Counted from the stretch's first letter, positions 43,822 to 51,785 are shown. The stretch: DNA of 64,000 bases from Chryseobacterium culicis (GCF_900108365.1 NZ_FNWQ01000002.1:682001-746000); one strand, 5' to 3'. Numbers and translations: made by a program. Notes: a model not told the origin generated them from the sequence alone.

Positions 43822-45315
43822 ATGTGTAAAAAACAACTGATAACCATTTTTCTTTTCCTTTTTTTTATATCCTATGCGCAGACAGAATTTATCACATTGT
43901 GGAAGCCTAATGCCAATGGCACAATTGATAATTCCATATCTTTTGGAGGTACCGGAACGAGCTACACGATCAGCTGGGAAGAGGTAGGTTTTCCACAGCA
44001 TAGCGGAATCATGAATTCTGTAACTTCTAACAGTAACAGTCCGATTACAATTTCTTTCGGTACGCCCTCGAATACAAATCCGGTACAGGCAACCTACAAA
44101 TTGAAGGTTTCCAACGGCAGCGGATTATTTTATGGATTTAGAGCCAACACAGGTATTGTAAGCCCAAGCGGAAATCAGGAGCTTATCGAGGTCAGCCAGT
44201 GGGGAAACATCATTTGGCTTCAGCAATTCGACAGGGGATTTGCAAGCTGTACGAAACTTGATGTTACTGCTGCAGATACTCCAAATCTCACACAAATTAG
44301 CAGCATATCGGAAATGTTTCTTAATTGTCCTTCGTTAGTCGGGAACAGCTCATTTTCTAACTGGAACACCAGCACAATTACAAATATGAGAGGTATGTTT
44401 AACAGCGCAACTCTATTCAATCAAAATATTGGAAGCTGGAATACAGCGAAAGTAACCGATTTTAGCGGCATGTTCTCTAATGCGTCAAATTTCAACCAAA
44501 ATATTTCTGCTTGGAATACCATTTCAGGAACAGATTTCTCGTCCATGTTCTCTGATGCAGCCGCTTTTAACCAGCCCCTGAATTCATGGAATACAAAGAA
44601 TGCCACAACATTCCGCTATACCTTCTATAATGCAGCCGCTTTTAATCAGCCGCTTAATAACTGGAATACAGGTAAAGTAACAGATTTTGAGCATATGTTT
44701 GAAAAGGCAGTATCATTCAATCAGCCCATTGGGAACTGGGATGTAAGCAAGGTGAGTTATTATGACGGCTTTAATATGTTTGACGGTGCTTCGAATTTTA
44801 ATCAGGATATTTCTACCTGGAACATCAGGCTTCAGAATTTTAGCTGGAATTCCATCTATTTCGGATTCAAAAATGCGGGATTATCATGTACAAATTACAG
44901 CAATTTTCTGGTTGCACTCATTAATAATCCAACATGGACCAATTCAACCATCACCTCAGGAACAATAGATGCAACAGGACTTGTATATTCTACGCCACAA
45001 GCCATTATGGCAAGAGCCCAATTGATTAACAAGGGTTTTAACATTATCGGAGATTCCTATAATTCCGGGTGTTATTTATCAACAGCAGAAGTTTCAGCAA
45101 AACCAAAGATGCCGGCTTATCCTAATCCGACAACAGGAGTCATAACGGTAGAGTCTGCTGAAAATGAAAACGCGTATCTGTATGATCTCTCTGGTAAAAT
45201 CATTAAAAACATCACTTTAAATAAAGGAAAAAACAATATTGATCTTACAGGCTGTCCATCTGGAAATTACCTTTTAAAAGGAAATAATATTTTCACTAAA
45301 ATAATCAAGAAATAA
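43822..45315 (+). CDS. BspA-like repeat surface protein with type IX secretion sorting domain
   Basis: The 497-residue protein has a signal peptide (FLFLFFISYAQ). About six DUF285/BspA-type repeats follow with the pattern FNQ-x-I/L-x2-WNT-x4-T-x2-x-MF (residues about 150-340, for example FNQPLNNWNTGKVTDFEHMF). The C-terminal tail has PNPTTGVITVES, YDLSGKIIK and a Lys-rich end, as in T9SS type A sorting domains. It is expected on the cell surface or secreted. Such repeats often mediate adhesion. It is transcribed alone, with terminators on both sides. Confidence 0.9.
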   Translation: MCKKQLITIFLFLFFISYAQTEFITLWKPNANGTIDNSISFGGTGTSYTISWEEVGFPQHSGIMNSVTSNSNSPITISFGTPSNTNPVQATYKLKVSNGSGLFYGFRANTGIVSPSGNQELIEVSQWGNIIWLQQFDRGFASCTKLDVTAADTPNLTQISSISEMFLNCPSLVGNSSFSNWNTSTITNMRGMFNSATLFNQNIGSWNTAKVTDFSGMFSNASNFNQNISAWNTISGTDFSSMFSDAAAFNQPLNSWNTKNATTFRYTFYNAAAFNQPLNNWNTGKVTDFEHMFEKAVSFNQPIGNWDVSKVSYYDGFNMFDGASNFNQDISTWNIRLQNFSWNSIYFGFKNAGLSCTNYSNFLVALINNPTWTNSTITSGTIDATGLVYSTPQAIMARAQLINKGFNIIGDSYNSGCYLSTAEVSAKPKMPAYPNPTTGVITVESAENENAYLYDLSGKIIKNITLNKGKNNIDLTGCPSGNYLLKGNNIFTKIIKK

Positions 45316-45345
45316 CCGGTAAGCCCAAAAGCTGTCTGTAATATG

Positions 45346-45377
45346 AGCTCCAAAATCTGCGGATTTTGGAGCTTTTT
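45346..45377 (+). terminator. Terminator after the BspA-like gene
   Basis: AGCTCCAAAATC (45346-45357) pairs exactly with GATTTTGGAGCT (45362-45373), loop TGCG, followed by T residues. Confidence 0.88.
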
Positions 45378-45424
45378 ATGGGTGAAATTGAGAAATGCGA
45401 ACAATATAATATAGATTTATAACC

Positions 45425-45458
45425 CGAAAAAAAAGCACCTGCATAACAGGTACTTTTT
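45425..45458. terminator. Bidirectional terminator
   Basis: A run of A, then AGCACCTG paired with CAGGTACT (one mismatch) around CATAA, then a run of T. On the minus strand this lies directly after the stop codon of the GLPGLI gene at 45459. Confidence 0.8.
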
Positions 45459-46241
45459 TTAGCTTTCGATTGAATTATTATCTTTTTTAAATGCTTCAAT
45501 CATTTTATCCCTTGTTTCCTTGGGAAGATTTTTTCTTTCAGGATACGGATTACTTTTAAATTCTTCTTTCTTTTTCAGATATTGTTCCCTTGTCGCCGGA
45601 ACTCCTTTTTGCAAAGGTTTGATTTCAACTTGTTTCTTTTCAATACCTATTGCTTTGAACGCGTGATAACTCTTTTCGTCATTGATTTCTAATATCAGAC
45701 CTGTTAAACCTTTGAATCTATACGGCCCCTCAGATATGGGAATGTCTTTTGTGTACCAAGCTGTATAAATTCTATTATTAAATTTAGTTGTAGCCTTATT
45801 GCATTTATATCCAAGTATAGTTTTAACATCTGTATAATTAGTGTCCCAACTTAAATAATTGTTCTCAAATGTGAAGAAGTCCTTGTTTATATTCGCAGTC
45901 ACAAATATCTGTGAACCTTTTCTATAAACAGTGTATCCAATTTTGTATTTAGGTAAATCACCTGTATTGATATTTACATTTTTATTATTCATCGCATCAA
46001 CAGTTGCCTGGTCAAAAATTTTTTTTACGGCCATATATTGCTGACTGTAATAAATTGATGAATTTGGGTTAAAATCCAATATCATTAGTTCTTTTAACCT
46101 ATGGCTTGGGTCGGTGTCTGTTGTATCTCTAACAAAAGAGTATTCATATTGAACCTCAATGTCGGACAATGAATTGTCATTTTTTTGAGAGTAAACAAAC
46201 CCAAAGGGAAGTAATAGTAAAATTAAAAAGTATGTACGCAT
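45459..46241 (-). CDS. GLPGLI-family secreted protein (second copy)
   Basis: The 260-residue protein has a signal peptide (FLILLLLPFGFVYSQK). The family motif appears as FKGLTGLILEI, with Thr in place of Pro, preceded by AWYTKDIPISEGPY. It is clearly related in layout to the gene at 40158 but differs in most of the sequence. A small secreted peptide gene with a broken start lies 18 bases upstream on the same strand, so the pair repeats the peptide-plus-GLPGLI arrangement. The function is unknown. Confidence 0.88.
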   Translation of the reverse strand: MRTYFLILLLLPFGFVYSQKNDNSLSDIEVQYEYSFVRDTTDTDPSHRLKELMILDFNPNSSIYYSQQYMAVKKIFDQATVDAMNNKNVNINTGDLPKYKIGYTVYRKGSQIFVTANINKDFFTFENNYLSWDTNYTDVKTILGYKCNKATTKFNNRIYTAWYTKDIPISEGPYRFKGLTGLILEINDEKSYHAFKAIGIEKKQVEIKPLQKGVPATREQYLKKKEEFKSNPYPERKNLPKETRDKMIEAFKKDNNSIES

Positions 46242-46259
46242 CTTAAAGTTTTAGTTGTT

Positions 46260-46521
46260 TTATGGCCACATTCCTGCCAAAATCGGATTAGTAAAAGGAG
46301 CAGTGCAATCGTCTTCCATTTGTTGAGCATCAACTATCCAGCATTGTGGATCATCTTGTGCAGTAACCTCAATTACCTGAGTATAACCACATGATGAAGT
46401 AATTGTGATTGGGTGATACTTTGATTCGGAAACGGCCTTTATCTCTTTAGTTTCCTTTTTAACTTCAACGCTTTTTGCGCTTACTAATCCAGCAACACAA
46501 ACAGTCGCTAATAATTTACAT
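46260..46521 (-). pseudogene. Small secreted Cys-containing peptide gene with a 1-base frameshift at its start
   Basis: An open frame of 85 codons without a start encodes a signal-like beginning (KLLATVCVAGLVSAKS) and a mature part with Cys in SSCGYTQ, DDPQCW and EDDCTAP. In the minus-strand sense an ATG (46521-46519) is followed by one extra base (46518) and then the frame AAA-TTA-TTA-GCG. Removing that base restores ATG-Lys-Leu-Leu. In the present sequence ATG is followed at once by TAA. It is either a true null mutation or a sequencing error. It lies just upstream of, and in line with, the GLPGLI gene. Confidence 0.65.
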
Positions 46522-46639
46522 ATTTATGGCAAAGATTTATATCTTCGTTACGGATAACCGTAATGTGGTTTGAAAGTTTTTATTATTACTGTTTCACCAG
46601 TATTTCAACACCATTTAAATAAAAAAAGTACCTATCAGG

Positions 46640-46987
46640 ATGCTTTGTATTGCTCAAAAATTAAGACGTTTAGAAAAACGATTTAAGACTTTTCAAAATC
46701 GCGATTATGAAAAAGCAGTAATATTATACTTAGCAATACAGTCTTTCTCAGCAGTAAGATGTGTAATAGATTTAATTGAAAACGGAAAAGACGGTTATAC
46801 AGCCACCATTGTCGATTCTAATGGTAAAAAATATGTAACTGCTGTCAGCATCAATAACCTCGGGAACAGCGGAAAAAATTACAAACAATATAAAATTGGT
46901 GATACAATCTCTGTAACAGGAGTATCCTGGACAGATCATGAGGGAAACACTGATCTGCCTGCTGAAAAGATCACATTAATTCAATAA
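46640..46987 (+). CDS. Hypothetical protein, 115 residues
   Basis: No family is recognised. The N-terminal half is basic and helical (KLRRLEKRFKTFQNRDYEKA), and the C-terminal half is a beta-rich segment (YTATIVDSNGKKYVTAVS, then YKIGDTISVTGVSW) that could be an OB-like or small barrel fold. No signal peptide is present. The gene stands alone, 120 bases from the start of the broken peptide gene on the other strand. The start is uncertain. Confidence 0.5.
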   Translation: MLCIAQKLRRLEKRFKTFQNRDYEKAVILYLAIQSFSAVRCVIDLIENGKDGYTATIVDSNGKKYVTAVSINNLGNSGKNYKQYKIGDTISVTGVSWTDHEGNTDLPAEKITLIQ

Positions 46988-47005
46988 TAATTAATATACA
47001 GTTTA

Positions 47006-47035
47006 CAAATATATGACCGATTGGTCATATATTTG
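47006..47035. promoter_or_regulatory. TetR-type operator 1 (perfect palindrome)
   Basis: CAAATATATGACC (47006-47018) and GGTCATATATTTG (47023-47035) are exact inverted copies around GATT. The core TGACC-GATT-GGTCA is the kind bound by TetR-family dimers. No TetR gene is present in the window. Confidence 0.7.
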
Positions 47036-47194
47036 TTCTGAAATTTACTCGGGTGTAAAAGAAGTACGGTCAGAAGAATTAAACCAGCCGTAGGTATTTT
47101 ATATTTCAGCAAGGTGAATTAAGCTTACTAAATAATTAAAAATAATCAACAAAAAAGATAATGGAAAAGGAAGGATAATTTTTTTTACAATTAA

Positions 47195-47212
47195 AATGAC
47201 CGATCGGTCATT
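47195..47212. promoter_or_regulatory. TetR-type operator 2 (perfect palindrome)
   Basis: AATGACCGATCGGTCATT is an exact 18-base palindrome sharing the TGACCGAT core with the site at 47006. It ends 29 bases before the SnoaL-like gene start. The 159 bases between the two operators hold no gene, only a 5-codon frame at 47161. Confidence 0.75.
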
Positions 47213-47241
47213 AATTTAATGATAACTCAAAGTAAAATAAT

Positions 47242-47721
47242 ATGAAACATTTAAACATACAACAAAATCTGGAAAGAAAATGTGTTTCTCTGGCTGTATT
47301 CATCGGCTTAACAATGATACCATTTACTTCGTACGCGCAACACAAAACAGAAACTATGGAAACAAAAACAATATTCACCACATTAATCAAAAAACATTTT
47401 GAAATATTAAATACAAAGGATTCAAAAGATAGGATAGGGCTGATGGAAAAAACTTACAATTCAGACTTTCGCATTATTGAATCAAACTTCGAAAATTCAG
47501 GTATTACCGAATTTAATAACGCAATTGAACAGTTTCATCAAAAAATGCCCGGGAAAAAGTTTATTATGGCAGAAGATACGGTGTTCCTCAACAGTGCAGC
47601 AAAAGCATTGTGGACTTTGGGTAATTCTGTAACAGGGGAGGATGTTTTTCTTTTTCGTGACGGAAAAATTTCAACAATTGTTGTTTTTGTCAAACCTGTT
47701 CAGGAAATCAAAAGCAAATAA
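47242..47721 (+). CDS. Exported SnoaL-like/NTF2-fold protein
   Basis: The 159-residue protein has a signal peptide (SLAVFIGLTMIPFTSYAQ). An NTF2-like domain follows, as in small ketosteroid-isomerase-like or DUF4440 proteins: LIKKHFEILNTKDSKDRIGL, YNSDFRIIE, ALWTLGNSVTGEDVFLFRDGKI. Its reaction is unknown. Two TetR-type palindromes precede it, so it is probably inducible. Membrane-protein and cupin genes follow and may form one operon, with a trinucleotide repeat between the first two. Confidence 0.75.
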   Translation: MKHLNIQQNLERKCVSLAVFIGLTMIPFTSYAQHKTETMETKTIFTTLIKKHFEILNTKDSKDRIGLMEKTYNSDFRIIESNFENSGITEFNNAIEQFHQKMPGKKFIMAEDTVFLNSAAKALWTLGNSVTGEDVFLFRDGKISTIVVFVKPVQEIKSK

Positions 47722-47729
47722 AAAGATTC

Positions 47730-47758
47730 AATAATAATAATAATAATAATAATAATAA
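47730..47758. repeat. Trinucleotide microsatellite (AAT)9
   Basis: Nine AAT units plus two bases (29 bases) lie 9 bases after the stop of the SnoaL-like gene and 14 bases before the ATG of the membrane protein gene at 47773. Slippage here would change the spacing of the ribosome entry region of the downstream gene. Confidence 0.95.
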
Positions 47759-47772
47759 GCACAATCAATACA

Positions 47773-48264
47773 ATGATAACACATCAAAAAGAAAGCACCA
47801 CAAAAAAAAATTTCCAAACCATACTGATTTCTACACTGCTTGTAGCCGTATTAGACATTTTAGCCGCATCCGTAGTATTTAATTTATGGTTTAAAATGAC
47901 TCCCATACAGGTTTTCCAGTTTATTGCCAGCTCTGTTTACGGGCAAGAAGCTTTTGACGGGAGCATCAGTAAAATACTGGCAGGAGTGGTTATTCATCTC
48001 ATAACATCATTTATAATTGCAGCGGTATATTTTTATGGATATCCTAAAATACGTCTTCTCAGTAAGTCGCCAATAGCGTCCGGTTGCATCTATGGTTTCG
48101 GATTTTGGGTAATAATGAACTTACTGATCATTCCCAACACTCATATTGCTCCTTCACCTTTTAATATAGGGCTGGCGCTGACAAGTATTGCATGGCATAT
48201 GATCCTTGTAGGATTACCAGCGGCCATTATTACAGCAAAGCATTATAAAAAATACGATGAATAA
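47773..48264 (+). CDS. Hypothetical membrane protein, four helices
   Basis: The 163-residue protein has four predicted membrane segments: TILISTLLVAVLDILAAS, ILAGVVIHLITSFIIAAVYF, CIYGFGFWVIMNLLII and IAWHMILVGLPAAIIT. No named family is recognised with confidence. It follows the SnoaL-like gene and precedes a cupin gene, and the three may share the TetR-type control. The start is close behind the AAT repeat. Confidence 0.72.
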   Translation: MITHQKESTTKKNFQTILISTLLVAVLDILAASVVFNLWFKMTPIQVFQFIASSVYGQEAFDGSISKILAGVVIHLITSFIIAAVYFYGYPKIRLLSKSPIASGCIYGFGFWVIMNLLIIPNTHIAPSPFNIGLALTSIAWHMILVGLPAAIITAKHYKKYDE

Positions 48265-48335
48265 GCCCGTTTAAAAACTCGACACCGTTGCAGCAACGGT
48301 ATACGTATAATTTTTATCAATAAATTTTTTATCAT

Positions 48336-48782
48336 ATGAAAAAACAGTTTTGGTTATTTGGTTCTAAAGTTTCTGTACTTCAGGGAAGTGAAGATACAGA
48401 GGGACGTTTTGATCTTGTTGAAGGAATATTTCCTGTAGGATCGCGTTCACCCTTTCATGTTCACACAAAGTATTCGGAAACATTGTATGTTCTTGATGGC
48501 GAAGCTTTGATCATTACTCCTGGTGGCAAAAGTATAGTAAAGGCGGGAGACCACCTATTTATTCCACAAAATACGCCTCATGCGGTTCACAATAATTCTG
48601 AAAATCAGGAATTAAAAGCTTTAGCTGTGGCATCACCTAGCGGCTTTGGAACATTAATAAGGGCTGTGGGGCTGGATGTAATTGAAGGGCAAGTACAGCC
48701 TTCGGGTGAACATGACTTCCAACTTGTTCAGAAAATTCTTCATGATCTTGGTGATGAAATTTTACCGCCGCCGCAAGTATAA
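48336..48782 (+). CDS. Cupin-domain protein
   Basis: The 148-residue single-cupin protein has motif 1 HVHTKYSETLYVLDGEA and motif 2 GDHLFIPQNTPHAVHN, whose His and Glu residues would hold one metal ion. Related proteins are quercetinase-like or small-molecule isomerases. The substrate cannot be assigned. It lies 71 bases after the membrane protein gene, and a terminator follows. Confidence 0.82.
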   Translation: MKKQFWLFGSKVSVLQGSEDTEGRFDLVEGIFPVGSRSPFHVHTKYSETLYVLDGEALIITPGGKSIVKAGDHLFIPQNTPHAVHNNSENQELKALAVASPSGFGTLIRAVGLDVIEGQVQPSGEHDFQLVQKILHDLGDEILPPPQV

Positions 48783-48815
48783 AATTGGGGGGAAATAAAC
48801 AAATCAACTTTACAG

Positions 48816-48850
48816 AAATGGCTCAGAAGCAATTCTCAGCCATTTTTGCA
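48816..48850 (+). terminator. Terminator after the cupin gene
   Basis: AAATGGCTCAGAA (48816-48828) pairs with TTCTCAGCCATTT (48833-48845) with one mismatch, loop GCAA, followed by TTTTT-type bases. Confidence 0.75.
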
Positions 48851-49013
48851 TAAAAGAATGAGAAAGCGGCAGGATATCAAATTTGACATGAAGATGACCA
48901 GTCAAAGCTTCAGAATTGATTGGTCAAAAATATACAATTTAACATAATATAAATTATAGGATTTTTATAATTTCTCTGAATTAGAACAGTAAGCGGCTCA
49001 GAATCCATTATCC

Positions 49014-49359
49014 TCAATATTTCTCTGCCAAATATCCTGTAACGGTTTCTAAGAACTCTTCTCTGGCCATAAACCAATCCAGAAACTCTTCTAACTTTCC
49101 TTTAGTTCCGGCTTCCTGAAAAATAAGCTTCATGATCCGTACTGTACACTGCCGGATTATTTTGATCAGGATTTGTGTTACAGACAAAATAATGCCCCGG
49201 ATATCCGTAAGAATAAAATATGCAGATAAAATCTATTTCCGTACCTTTTACAATTTCTCTTACCTCAGGTTCTTCTACAAGTTCTTCAGGCTCATCATAA
49301 TTATGTGTACCTTCTTTAAAGGTGTTAAAATCCAATCTCTGAAAATTTTCTTTACCCAT
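49014..49359 (-). pseudogene. SMI1/KNR4 (SUKH)-like immunity-type gene, short and frameshifted
   Basis: The first frame runs from ATG 49359 through GYPGHYFVCNTNPDQNNP and STDHEAYF, then ends early. Past a run of five A (49119-49123, plus strand) the next frame continues as FQEAGTKGKLEEFLDWFMAR to a stop at 49014-49016. Dropping one base of the run joins both into about 115 residues with the look of the C-terminal part of SUKH proteins. The N-terminal third of the fold is missing. SUKH proteins are often immunity proteins of toxin systems, but no toxin gene is nearby. Confidence 0.55.
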
Positions 49360-49450
49360 ACCTTATTCAGACGCTTTCATTCATTTTCTTTATATTATGT
49401 TAAATACAAACACAGTCTAAAATTCCTCTGAGTCCATAAAAATATAAAAT

Positions 49451-49473
49451 CTTGCCACAAGGCAGGTTTTTTA
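49451..49473 (+). terminator. Orphan terminator-like hairpin
   Basis: CTTGCC (49451-49456) pairs with GGCAGG (49461-49466) around ACAA, followed by six T residues. No intact plus-strand gene ends before it, which suggests that it remained after loss of a gene. Confidence 0.5.
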
Positions 49474-49478
49474 GGAGT

Positions 49479-49682
49479 ATGAAATTTGGAGATCCTCAAA
49501 GCGCCAATGAAGTGATATTCAACCTTTCTGCGGAAAGTAAAAATCAGGTTGATGATTGGGCTGCTGAAGTAAAAAAAGCAGGTGGAACCATTGTTTCAGA
49601 GCCTGAAAGCTTTGGAGAAAATTATTATGGTTTTGTATTTGCAGATCCGGATGGGCACAAGTTTAATGTCTTTTTTATGTAG
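49479..49682 (+). pseudogene. C-terminal fragment of a glyoxalase/VOC-family protein
   Basis: Starting at ATG 49479, 67 residues match the second half of small VOC proteins: FNLSAESKNQVDDWAAEV, AGGTIVSEPESFGENYYG and the typical end DPDGHKFNVFFM. Full-length members have about 120-130 residues with an N-terminal beta-alpha unit that is absent here and not found in other frames just upstream. It is probably a remnant. Confidence 0.65.
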
Positions 49683-49700
49683 AATTACACGTTATTTTCC

Positions 49701-49708
49701 TATATTTG
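49701..49708 (+). promoter_or_regulatory. -7 promoter element before the mini-ORF and eamA
   Basis: TATATTTG matches TAnnTTTG. Transcription would begin about 49715, giving a leader of about 160 bases before the transporter gene that includes the mini-ORF at 49726. Confidence 0.55.
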
Positions 49709-49725
49709 ACATTCAACAGATAAAT

Positions 49726-49764
49726 ATGAACCGCTCGAACTGTCTGCCTCCTCCGGCACCTTAA
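49726..49764 (+). CDS. 12-codon leader-type ORF with Cys and poly-Pro (MNRSNCLPPPAP)
   Basis: The ATG lies about 11 bases after the predicted transcription start. The peptide MNRSNCLPPPAP ends in a Pro-Pro-Pro run, which slows ribosomes when EF-P is limiting. It precedes an EamA exporter by about 110 bases. A regulatory uORF role is inferred and coincidence is possible. Confidence 0.35.
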   Translation: MNRSNCLPPPAP

Positions 49765-49875
49765 TATTTTCAATGCCATTTGAAGCCAATCTATGCCGTT
49801 ACTTGATGCAGCGGCCGGAATAGCTGTGCTTCACCTTAAAAATAGTAATCCAAATTTTTTACAGTTCATTTTCTA

Positions 49876-50748
49876 ATGAAAAAATCATATTTATTATTAC
49901 ACCTGGCCGTAATTTTGGCCGGCTTTACCGGCGTATTCGGAAAACTGATCACGCTTAATGAAGGTTTATTGGTCTGGTACAGACTCCTCTTCTCCTCCAT
50001 TATTTTATTCATTATCTTAAAGCTCTTAAAAATTCCAACAGAAATTCCTTTACAGGAAAAAATTAAGATTTCAAAAGCAGGATTGCTGCTTACATTGCAC
50101 TGGCTTCTTTTCTATGCAAGTATAAAATACGCCAATATTTCTATCGGTGTGGTATGCTACTGCCTCACGAGCTTTTTCACAGCAGTATTCAAACCTGTGC
50201 TTGATAAGGAAAGATTCAAGCTGTCAGAATTATTGCTGAGTATGCTTACCATTTTGGGAATCAGCTTAATATTTCATTTTGATACCTCCTATCAGCTGGG
50301 AATTATTCTGGGAGTTTTTTCATCCGCATTCGGTGCTCTTTATACCATATACAACAAGCGTCTGGTAGATCATTTTGATACAAAGGTCATCAACTATTAT
50401 CAGATGATCGCCGGCACTTTATGCTGGGGAGCATTTTTGCCCGTATATCTCCTCTATTTTCAGTCAGATAGCATAGTCCCTGACTTGAAAAACACGGCTT
50501 ATTTGGCCGTTTTATCGCTTTTTTGTACCGTTGGATTATATGTGATGTTTGCAGAAGTTTTGAAGAAAATTCCCGCTTTTACAGTTAATTTAACTTATAA
50601 TCTGGAACCTGTGTATGCGATAGTTATGGCTTTTTTATTTTTTGGAGAAAGCAAAGAAGTTAACCTTGCCTTTTATATTGGATTGGTATTTATTATTGCA
50701 TCTGTAGTTTTGCAGACGGTAATTTCTTTGAAAAAAACAAAAAAGTAA
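49876..50748 (+). CDS. EamA/DMT-family transporter
   Basis: The 290-residue inner-membrane protein has ten predicted helices in two EamA halves (FTGVFGKLITLNEGLLVWYR in the first, FGESKEVNLAFYIGLVFI in the second, with NLTYNLEPVYAIVMAF). The superfamily exports amino acids or other metabolites. The substrate is unknown. A promoter-like element and a 12-codon ORF lie upstream, and a strong terminator follows at 50767. Confidence 0.87.
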   Translation: MKKSYLLLHLAVILAGFTGVFGKLITLNEGLLVWYRLLFSSIILFIILKLLKIPTEIPLQEKIKISKAGLLLTLHWLLFYASIKYANISIGVVCYCLTSFFTAVFKPVLDKERFKLSELLLSMLTILGISLIFHFDTSYQLGIILGVFSSAFGALYTIYNKRLVDHFDTKVINYYQMIAGTLCWGAFLPVYLLYFQSDSIVPDLKNTAYLAVLSLFCTVGLYVMFAEVLKKIPAFTVNLTYNLEPVYAIVMAFLFFGESKEVNLAFYIGLVFIIASVVLQTVISLKKTKK

Positions 50749-50766
50749 ACCATTTTCCAAACCTAA

Positions 50767-50797
50767 ACCGGGCACTTACAATAGGTGCCCGGTTTTA
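50767..50797 (+). terminator. Terminator after the EamA gene
   Basis: ACCGGGCAC (50767-50775) pairs exactly with GTGCCCGGT (50785-50793) around 9 bases, followed by TTTAT. It can also serve the convergent gene at 50819. Confidence 0.85.
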
Positions 50798-50818
50798 TAT
50801 GATATGTAAATAAAAACA

Positions 50819-51601
50819 CTATCCATTCATTACCAAGCTGTTATACAGCTTTACCTGCCATATTCCCAATACCTCTTTCAGCATTACAAAAGTAAATGCA
50901 GCATTATAGCTGTTCGGGAATACTGTAATTTCAGTATCTATAAAATCTGATGCCTGAGGCACCGGATTCAATCCAAATGTCTGAAACAGAGAAACGGATC
51001 TTTTCATATGAAATCCGGAAGTTACCAGATATATCTCAGAAGGAACCATCTGCTTTAGAATCCTGCTGGAATATTTTGCGTTTTCGTAAGTATTCATGCT
51101 TTTATCTTCTTTAATGATATCTGCATCTGCTACTCCCATTTTTTTAAAATTTTCACTGAATAATTCTGCTTCACTTGTACGGCCCCTTCCCTTTCCGGAA
51201 ATAACTATTTTACAGGGCAGGTTATTTTTCTTATATCCGTAATAGAGCTGGTAGGCAGTGACAATTCTGGAATAAGACATTGTATGCAGCTTTTCCGTAT
51301 TGTCAAAATCTACAACTCCTCCACCCAAAACTACAATAACAGGATGCTGAGAAGCCGTCTTTTGGGCATCAGATACATGAGCATAACTTTTCTGCAGATA
51401 TACAGAGGTTAATTTCCCCAGAAAACCGTTTCCTATAAAAATAATCATCAGCACAAGGCCTGTACAGATCCCTACCCGCAGATTCTTACGGGTATTTTTC
51501 CTTTTTAAAACGGCAATGATAACAACTGCAAGAAATGCTAAAAAATAAGGTTCTGTAAAAAGCTGTAAAACGCGGAATAAAAAGTCTAGCAAAAATTTCA
51601 T
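50819..51601 (-). CDS. YdcF/SanA-like (DUF218) membrane protein
   Basis: The 260-residue protein has two N-terminal membrane helices (YFLAFLAVVIIAVL and TGLVLMIIFIGNGF). The DUF218 domain follows: PVIVVLGGGVVDFDN, VISGKGRGRTSEAE, DKSMNTYENAKYSS and YLVTSGFHMKRSV. Family members affect envelope integrity and vancomycin sensitivity in enterobacteria, and the catalytic role is unproven. The ATG at 51601 is chosen over a TTG two codons upstream. It is divergent from the small gene at 51786. Confidence 0.85.
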   Translation of the reverse strand: MKFLLDFLFRVLQLFTEPYFLAFLAVVIIAVLKRKNTRKNLRVGICTGLVLMIIFIGNGFLGKLTSVYLQKSYAHVSDAQKTASQHPVIVVLGGGVVDFDNTEKLHTMSYSRIVTAYQLYYGYKKNNLPCKIVISGKGRGRTSEAELFSENFKKMGVADADIIKEDKSMNTYENAKYSSRILKQMVPSEIYLVTSGFHMKRSVSLFQTFGLNPVPQASDFIDTEITVFPNSYNAAFTFVMLKEVLGIWQVKLYNSLVMNG

Positions 51602-51702
51602 CTTCAAATAATATTGGATTTATGTTTAGAAACATTGAGAATACAAAGATAATGGAATTTCCTGAGCACCTCTTTCGGCAAGATAATTACATAATTTATC
51701 TT

Positions 51703-51731
51703 TTTGTTTATATAATTATTTTATACATTTG
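51703..51731 (+). promoter_or_regulatory. Promoter of the 40-residue ORF
   Basis: TTTG (51703-51706), 17 bases, then TACATTTG (51724-51731). This is close to the Bacteroidota consensus TTTG-N19-TAnnTTTG. A short hairpin CACAC-TTTTTA-GTGTG (51746-51761) lies at the start of the expected transcript. Confidence 0.65.
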
Positions 51732-51785
51732 CAAAAAGCAAAGAACACACTTTTTAGTGTGCTAATAAAAACCAATACCTACCCA

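Noticed and set aside
48890..48935. Third TetR-type operator (half-site GATTGGTCA at about 48915)
   Set aside because: Only one half matches the palindromes at 47006 and 47195 and the other half is not present, so chance similarity is likely.
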